Shown here piece by piece: positions 23,634-26,887 of a DNA stretch of 26,887 bases. The stretch covers positions 1 to 26,887 of the forward strand of contig UQZI01000025.1 in the NCBI GenBank assembly GCA_900545555.1, in the 5' to 3' direction. The stretch is from an uncultured Collinsella sp. GTDB lineage: Bacteria > Actinomycetota > Coriobacteriia > Coriobacteriales > Coriobacteriaceae. A program made the translations under genes and the position numbers. Position 1 is the first letter of the stretch, and the number at the start of each line of letters is the position of its first letter. Under the pieces are notes generated by a model. That model made no database searches. It saw only the letters and a program-made list of their open reading frames with translations, and had not been told where the DNA came from.

Positions 23634-24431
23634 CTAGTCTAGGCGCTGGCCATCGGAGCGTACGCGTTCGGTGCCGCGCCCACTGATCTGGCGGATAACC
23701 TCGCCGGCAATCATCTGACCCATGATGGGCGGCATAAAACTGGCAGTTCCCAGCTCGGTGCGCTCGTGGATGTTGGAAGGGTCGCGGGGCTGTGTCTTAA
23801 CCGATTCCTCGCAGCTAAACAGTACATGTAGGCTCTTGATTCCGCGCTTCTTACATTCTTTGCGCATAATGCGGCTCATGGGGTCACGTACCGTATCGAA
23901 GATGTCGGCAAAGCGCAGGCACTCGGGATGGAGCTTGTTGGCCCCGCCCATGGAACTAACCAAACGAATGCCGTGGTCCTGAGCATATTTGGCAATGGTG
24001 AGCTTGGCCGAGATGGTGTCGATGGCGTCGACGACGTAGTCGAGCTTGCCGCCCGTCTGCTCCAAAACGCTCGCGAAGAAATCATCGATGTTGTCGCTCA
24101 GCAGGTATTCGGTACGTTTGATAACGGTGGCGGCAGGATTGATATCGTGGATCATGGCTTCCATAACATCGACCTTGCGCTTGCCGATGGTGCTGTGAAA
24201 GGCGATGGCCTGGCGATTGATATTGCTGGGCGCGATGATGTCCTTGTCCAGAATTACAAAACGACCAATGCCGCCGCGGGCGAGTGCCTCGCAGCAGTTG
24301 GAGCCCACACCTCCGCAGCCGAGTACCAGCACCGTGGCATCGGCGAGCTTGTCGAGTGCCTCGCGGCCCATGATGATCTCGAGCTTGGCATCGCGCGTCT
24401 CGTTGGGAGTTGCGGCTGTGGTTTCGGTCAT
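23634..24431 (-). CDS. tcdA: tRNA threonylcarbamoyladenosine dehydratase (ThiF/E1-like)
   Basis: This 265-residue protein matches TcdA (CsdL/YgdL). The ATP-binding loop is VLVLGCGGVGSNCCEALARG, followed by the E1-like FVILDKDIIAPSNINRQAIA, the DAIDTISAKLTIAKYAQDHG segment and a family-typical C-terminal half (FADIFDTVRDPM, LHVLFSCEES, GTASFMPPIMGQMIAGEVIR). TcdA uses ATP to cyclise t6A at position 37 of ANN-decoding tRNAs, giving ct6A. ATG 24431 is preferred over ATG 24437 because GGAGG abuts the latter but sits 6 bases from the former. A perfect -10 hexamer lies upstream. Confidence 0.93.
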   Translation of the reverse strand: MTETTAATPNETRDAKLEIIMGREALDKLADATVLVLGCGGVGSNCCEALARGGIGRFVILDKDIIAPSNINRQAIAFHSTIGKRKVDVMEAMIHDINPAATVIKRTEYLLSDNIDDFFASVLEQTGGKLDYVVDAIDTISAKLTIAKYAQDHGIRLVSSMGGANKLHPECLRFADIFDTVRDPMSRIMRKECKKRGIKSLHVLFSCEESVKTQPRDPSNIHERTELGTASFMPPIMGQMIAGEVIRQISGRGTERVRSDGQRLD

Positions 24432-24475
24432 AGACATCCTCCGATGGGGAAGCGAATCGTGTTTTAGCTATCGCC

Positions 24476-24481
24476 ATTATA
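24476..24481 (-). promoter_or_regulatory. -10 element of the tcdA-tatD operon
   Basis: A perfect TATAAT reads on the minus strand 45 bases upstream of the tcdA start. No good -35 is visible at the expected distance, so the promoter is inferred from the -10 and position alone. Confidence 0.45.
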
Positions 24482-24518
24482 GGTATTATCGCGATTCCAT
24501 TTGAGCCCTAGGGGCTTG

Positions 24519-24547
24519 TTGAAATGAGGCAGTGATTCGCATAAGAT
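24519..24547 (+). promoter_or_regulatory. Promoter of a candidate antisense RNA
   Basis: TTGAAA (24519-24524) and TAAGAT (24542-24547) are separated by exactly 17 bases, with no protein gene downstream on this strand. The transcript would start near 24554 and run toward the small-peptide gene. Confidence 0.6.
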
Positions 24548-24553
24548 GAAGCA

Positions 24554-24648
24554 GATGGCACCCGTTGCAGCGGGTTGGCCAACTCCCAAACACGTTTGTA
24601 GCGTGAGAAGTGGCCGTCTTCGCATTACGCGGGGGCGGCTATTTCATT
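24554..24648 (+). ncRNA. Candidate antisense antitoxin RNA (RatA-like arrangement)
   Basis: The region lies between a good promoter and a hairpin terminator: GCCGTCTTCGC (24613-24623) pairs fully with GCGGGGGCGGC (24629-24639) using three G-U pairs, and TATTTCATT follows. A second hairpin, ACCCG with CGGGT, lies near the 5' part. The RNA of about 95 bases would be complementary to the 3' end and 3' untranslated part of the small membrane peptide message on the other strand. This is how RatA faces TxpA. The ORF reading across this strand has no family resemblance and is not taken as coding. Confidence 0.5.
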
Positions 24649-24725
24649 CGACCTCCAATGTGGATGCCGAGCTCCACAGCCGCGATTACAAGCAACAACA
24701 ACGTCAGGACATCGTTAATACTCAT
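24639..24725 (-). CDS. Small membrane peptide, type I toxin / holin-like toxin candidate
   Basis: A 28-residue ORF starts with MSINDVLTLLLLVIAAVELG, a single membrane helix, and ends in a short basic tail (HIGGRMK). AAGGAG stands 7 bases before the ATG. The shape (MS-x-x-D/E-x-L-x-L, one helix, charged tail) resembles small holin-like toxins of the TxpA/Fst kind. The ribosome site can be hidden: CTCTTC pairs with GAAGGAG around a CCAA loop, and GTCCA at the predicted 5' end pairs with TGGAC just before the ATG, as in translationally silent toxin mRNAs. The promoter overlaps a LexA-like box. The peptide is too short for most gene finders, so it would be missed; coding is inferred from the ribosome site and family-like pattern. 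Confidence 0.6.
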   Translation of the reverse strand: MSINDVLTLLLLVIAAVELGIHIGGRMK

Positions 24726-24776
24726 AGTCCATCTCCTTCTTGGGAAGAGGGAGCTGGCCCATCTGCTTCTGGACCC

Positions 24777-24804
24777 ATTGTATCTAAAAACGAACGAATG
24801 TTCT
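24777..24804 (-). promoter_or_regulatory. LexA-box-containing promoter of the small peptide
   Basis: CGAACGAATGTTCT at 24791-24804 matches the Gram-positive SOS box CGAAC-N4-GTTCG in 9 of 10 positions. On the minus strand it covers the -35 region and spacer upstream of TACAAT (24782-24777), a -10 one base from consensus. Transcription would begin near 24770. Placement between -35 and -10 is classical for LexA repression. Confidence 0.6.
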
Positions 24805-24820
24805 ATACATAACATTGCTA

Positions 24821-24858
24821 TTAGATAATTAGACAAACATCTAAATAACGAGTATAGT
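24821..24858 (+). promoter_or_regulatory. Promoter and operator of the sdpR-sdpI pair
   Basis: TAGACA (24830-24835) and TATAGT (24853-24858), 17 bases apart, are each one mismatch from consensus. The inverted repeat TTAGAT (24821-24826) and ATCTAA (24839-24844) straddles the -35 and is a good candidate for autoregulation by the ArsR/SdpR-type protein encoded downstream. Confidence 0.65.
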
Positions 24859-24892
24859 GTGCACGTCGCGAGAGATAGCGAGAGGAGGTTCT

Positions 24893-25171
24893 ATGCCGGG
24901 AGAAGGTTTTAAGGCGCTGGCGGATCCAACGCGGCGGCGCATTTTAGAACTGCTGCGCGAGGGCAATTGCACGGCGGGGGAGCTCGCCGAGCATTTCGAC
25001 ATAAGCAAACCGTCGCTCAGCCATCATCTGGCAACGCTTAAAAACGCCGGGCTGGTGACCGATGAGCGCCATGGCCAAAACATCGTTTACAGCTTAAATA
25101 CCACCGTCATGCAGGACTTGATTGGCTGGTTTATGGGCTTTACAAACACTGAAGGTGATAAGGATGAATAA
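24893..25171 (+). CDS. ArsR/SdpR-type autorepressor
   Basis: The 92-residue protein is a single winged-helix ArsR domain: FKALADPTRRRILELLREGN, TAGELAEHFDISKPSLSHHL (recognition helix) and NAGLVTDERHGQNIVYSLNT. It lacks the ELCVC metal-binding motif and has the short size and gene position of SdpR, the autorepressor of sdpR-sdpI. In Bacillus the SdpI protein, on binding toxin SdpC, sequesters SdpR at the membrane to relieve repression. GAGGAGG precedes the ATG. The stop overlaps the next gene by 8 bases. Confidence 0.9.
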   Translation: MPGEGFKALADPTRRRILELLREGNCTAGELAEHFDISKPSLSHHLATLKNAGLVTDERHGQNIVYSLNTTVMQDLIGWFMGFTNTEGDKDE

Positions 25172-25868
25172 CGAAAACAAGGGCATTCACGCCACGGGGG
25201 TATCGTCGCGCGTGTGGATTGCACTGGTCGCTCTGTGCGTTGCCAATGTCGCAGCGCATCTGATAGTGATGCCGAGCCTGCCGGCGCAGATTCCCATGCA
25301 CTGGGGCGCGAATGGCGCCGTCGACGGTTGGGGCCCTAGCTGGATGGCCTCCGCGCTCGGCGTGTTGCCTCTGGCACTTCTCGCGATGTTCTACGTCGTG
25401 CCACGCATTGACCCCAAGGGCGAGGCGTATCGGACCTCGGGTAAGTTCTATCAGGGCTTCGTAATCGCCTTCACGCTGCTCATGTGTGCCATAAGCTGGC
25501 TGGGGGAGCTAACGGTGTGGGGCATCGTGCCGGTGGTAGGAACGGTCAATTTGCTGGTATCAGGCGCTATCGGCTTGCTCTTTATTGGTATGGGCAACTA
25601 CTTACCGCGCGTAAAGCAGAACTACACGCTCGGTATCAAGACGCCCTGGGCGCTTGCCGATCCCGAGAACTGGCGCCGTACGCAGCGTTTTGGCGGTGCC
25701 TGCTTTATGGTGCTGGGCGTTGGCCTGATTGTGATGGGCGTGGCGGGTAGCGTGCTTTCGAGTGAAGTCGTCGCCGCGGTGATTGCGGTTCTGGCGTTTG
25801 GTTCAGCTGGAGCTGCCTACGTCTATTCGTATCTGCTGTGGCGCAAATCGCAGCGAGCCGCTCGTTAA
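25164..25868 (+). CDS. SdpI-family membrane protein (DUF1648 plus SdpI)
   Basis: The ATG at 25164 overlaps the end of the repressor gene and follows GAAGGTG. The 234-residue protein has about six membrane helices. The DUF1648 part contains LPAQIPMHWGANGAVDGWG between the first two helices, and the SdpI part holds GNYLPRVKQNYTLGIKTPWA and WRRTQRFGGACF, the conserved segment before the last helices. In Bacillus SdpI gives immunity to the SdpC cannibalism toxin and signals by binding SdpR. No SdpC/SdpAB-type genes are in the window, so here it may be an orphan immunity or signalling protein; its message is coupled to the repressor. Confidence 0.9.
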   Translation: MNNENKGIHATGVSSRVWIALVALCVANVAAHLIVMPSLPAQIPMHWGANGAVDGWGPSWMASALGVLPLALLAMFYVVPRIDPKGEAYRTSGKFYQGFVIAFTLLMCAISWLGELTVWGIVPVVGTVNLLVSGAIGLLFIGMGNYLPRVKQNYTLGIKTPWALADPENWRRTQRFGGACFMVLGVGLIVMGVAGSVLSSEVVAAVIAVLAFGSAGAAYVYSYLLWRKSQRAAR

Positions 25869-25934
25869 GGTTGCGGAAAACTAGCGTACGCAGTTCATAG
25901 TATGTTCCGGGGGATTTTTCCCAGGTAGTATTAG

Positions 25935-25961
25935 GGGGTGTGGGCAACCATGCCCCTTTTT
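25935..25961 (+). terminator. Intrinsic terminator after sdpI
   Basis: GGGGTGTGG (25935-25943) pairs with CCATGCCCC (25948-25956), two G-U pairs, around a GCAA (GNRA-type) tetraloop, followed by TTTTT. It lies 66 bases after the SdpI stop and before the ettA gene. Confidence 0.88.
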
Positions 25962-26052
25962 CGTTTAGTTTCAGAGCTGGTTTTCTCATTTCGTTTCCAC
26001 TAAAGCGAATCAAGAATAGGGAAACAGCAGGTAGAAAGGATAGGACAGACAT

Positions 26053-26887
26053 ATGGCGGAGTTTATCTACCAGATGTATCAGGCTCGCAAGGCCCATGGC
26101 GACAAGGTAATCCTTGACGACGTGACCCTGAGCTTCTACCCCGGTGCCAAGATCGGCGTCGTGGGTCCCAACGGCATGGGCAAGTCGACCCTGCTCAAGA
26201 TCATGGCCGGCATTGAGGAGGTCTCCAACGGCGATGCCAGGCTCACCCCCGGCTACACCGTGGGTATCCTGCAGCAGGAGCCGCCGCTCGACGACGACAA
26301 GACTGTCATCGAGAACGTGCGCATGGCGTTTGGCGATATGATCGCCAAGGTCGATCGCTTCAATAAGATCGGCGAGGAGATGTGCGACCCGGATTGCGAC
26401 ATGGACGCCCTTATGGCCGAGATGGGCAAGCTCCAGGACGAGATCGATGCCGCCGACGGCTGGGATATCGATTCCAAGCTCGGCCAGGCCATGGACGCCC
26501 TGCAGCTGCCCGATTCCGACATGCCGGTCAACGTGCTCTCTGGCGGCGAGCGCCGTCGCGTGGCCCTGTGCAAGCTGCTGCTCGAGGCTCCCGACCTGCT
26601 GCTGCTCGACGAGCCCACGAACCACCTGGACGCCGAGTCGATCCTGTGGCTCGAGCACTTCCTGCACAACTACCAGGGCGCGGTGCTTGCCGTCACACAC
26701 GATCGCTACTTCCTGGATAACGTTGCCGAGTGGATCTGCGAGGTCGACCGCGGTCACCTTTATCCCTACAAGGGCAATTACTCCACGTATCTGGAGACCA
26801 AGGCCGCGCGTATCGAGGCCCAGGGCAACCGTGACGCCAAGCTCGCCAAGCGCATGGAGGCCGAGCTCGAGTGGGTACGCAGCTCGC
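26053..26887 (+). CDS. ettA: Energy-dependent translational throttle protein EttA (3' partial)
   Basis: The frame opens at ATG 26053 (AAAGGATAGGA upstream) and is still open at the right edge, giving 278 residues, about half of a 555-560 residue protein. The N-terminus MAEFIYQMYQARKAHGDKVI and FYPGAKIGVVGPNGMGKSTL closely follow EttA. Walker A is GPNGMGKST, the signature LSGGERRRVALCKLL, Walker B LLLLDEPTNHLD, and the arm insertion before it is of EttA size. The P-site tRNA-interaction linker begins (YPYKGNYSTYLETKAARIEA). EttA binds the ribosomal E site and gates entry to elongation according to ATP/ADP ratio. The second ATPase domain is outside the window. Confidence 0.93.
   Translation, partial: MAEFIYQMYQARKAHGDKVILDDVTLSFYPGAKIGVVGPNGMGKSTLLKIMAGIEEVSNGDARLTPGYTVGILQQEPPLDDDKTVIENVRMAFGDMIAKVDRFNKIGEEMCDPDCDMDALMAEMGKLQDEIDAADGWDIDSKLGQAMDALQLPDSDMPVNVLSGGERRRVALCKLLLEAPDLLLLDEPTNHLDAESILWLEHFLHNYQGAVLAVTHDRYFLDNVAEWICEVDRGHLYPYKGNYSTYLETKAARIEAQGNRDAKLAKRMEAELEWVRSS

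Noticed and set aside
24546..24812. 88-codon plus-strand ORF across the toxin-antitoxin region
   Set aside because: No ribosome site, no recognisable domain, and it crosses the predicted RNA terminator and the small-peptide gene.
25909..25922. GGGGGATTTTTCCC hairpin before the sdpI terminator
   Set aside because: Very short stem with a T-rich loop and no tract after it; the adjacent GNRA-loop hairpin is the better terminator.
1..26887. CRISPR array, tRNA, rRNA, insertion sequence or prophage
   Set aside because: No regularly spaced repeats, no cloverleaf with CCA-type end, no rRNA landmark and no transposase, integrase or capsid gene was seen.

Overview
The window looks like a chromosomal segment of a gut Coriobacteriia, most probably Collinsella or a close relative. 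This is inferred from the protein style, the GC-rich codon choice, strong AGGAGG-type ribosome sites, Gram-positive-type LexA boxes (CGAAC-N4-GTTCG), and the combination of a DUF3793 protein with a flavodoxin, an SdpR/SdpI pair and a fructoselysine-type gene cluster. No rRNA, tRNA, CRISPR array, insertion sequence or phage gene was seen. The window cuts a gene at each end: an ABC substrate-binding protein on the left and ettA on the right.

Layout. 1-2980: a polar amino-acid ABC transporter (binding protein, a permease carrying a secreted N-terminal domain, ATPase) ending at a bidirectional terminator. 3096-4265 (minus): a DUF3793 protein and a short flavodoxin. 4440-4823: a membrane-anchored HMA metal-binding protein behind a CsoR-like palindrome. 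4850-6773 (minus): a YolD-like protein overlapping a long Y-family DNA polymerase, preceded by LexA boxes. 6997-7521: a protein resembling only the N-terminal half of an iron-dependent alcohol dehydrogenase, followed by a palindromic repeat. 7721-11218: pgi and two HAD phosphatases, with terminators after pgi and between the two HAD genes.

11369-22757 is the most distinctive part: a GntR/HutC regulator followed by ten same-strand genes. These are a YfcC-type carrier, a YtcJ-like amidohydrolase, FrlC-like, FrlB-like and FrlD-like proteins, a second PfkB kinase, an amidohydrolase-2 protein, YjbQ, a BtpA/SgcQ protein and an FGGY kinase. The core (epimerase, SIS deglycase, kinase, HutC regulator) matches enzymes for glycated amines (Amadori products such as fructoselysine). 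The carrier, two amidohydrolases with altered metal-ligand motifs, the second kinase and the YjbQ-BtpA-FGGY module are additional and suggest a different or broader substrate.

22837-24431 (minus): a TatD-type hydrolase and tcdA. 24519-24804 holds a compact candidate type I toxin-antitoxin locus: a 28-residue membrane peptide with a LexA box in its promoter and a convergent antisense RNA with its own promoter and terminator, arranged like txpA/ratA. Divergent from it lies an sdpR-sdpI pair (24893-25868). The window ends in ettA, the translational throttle ABC-F ATPase.
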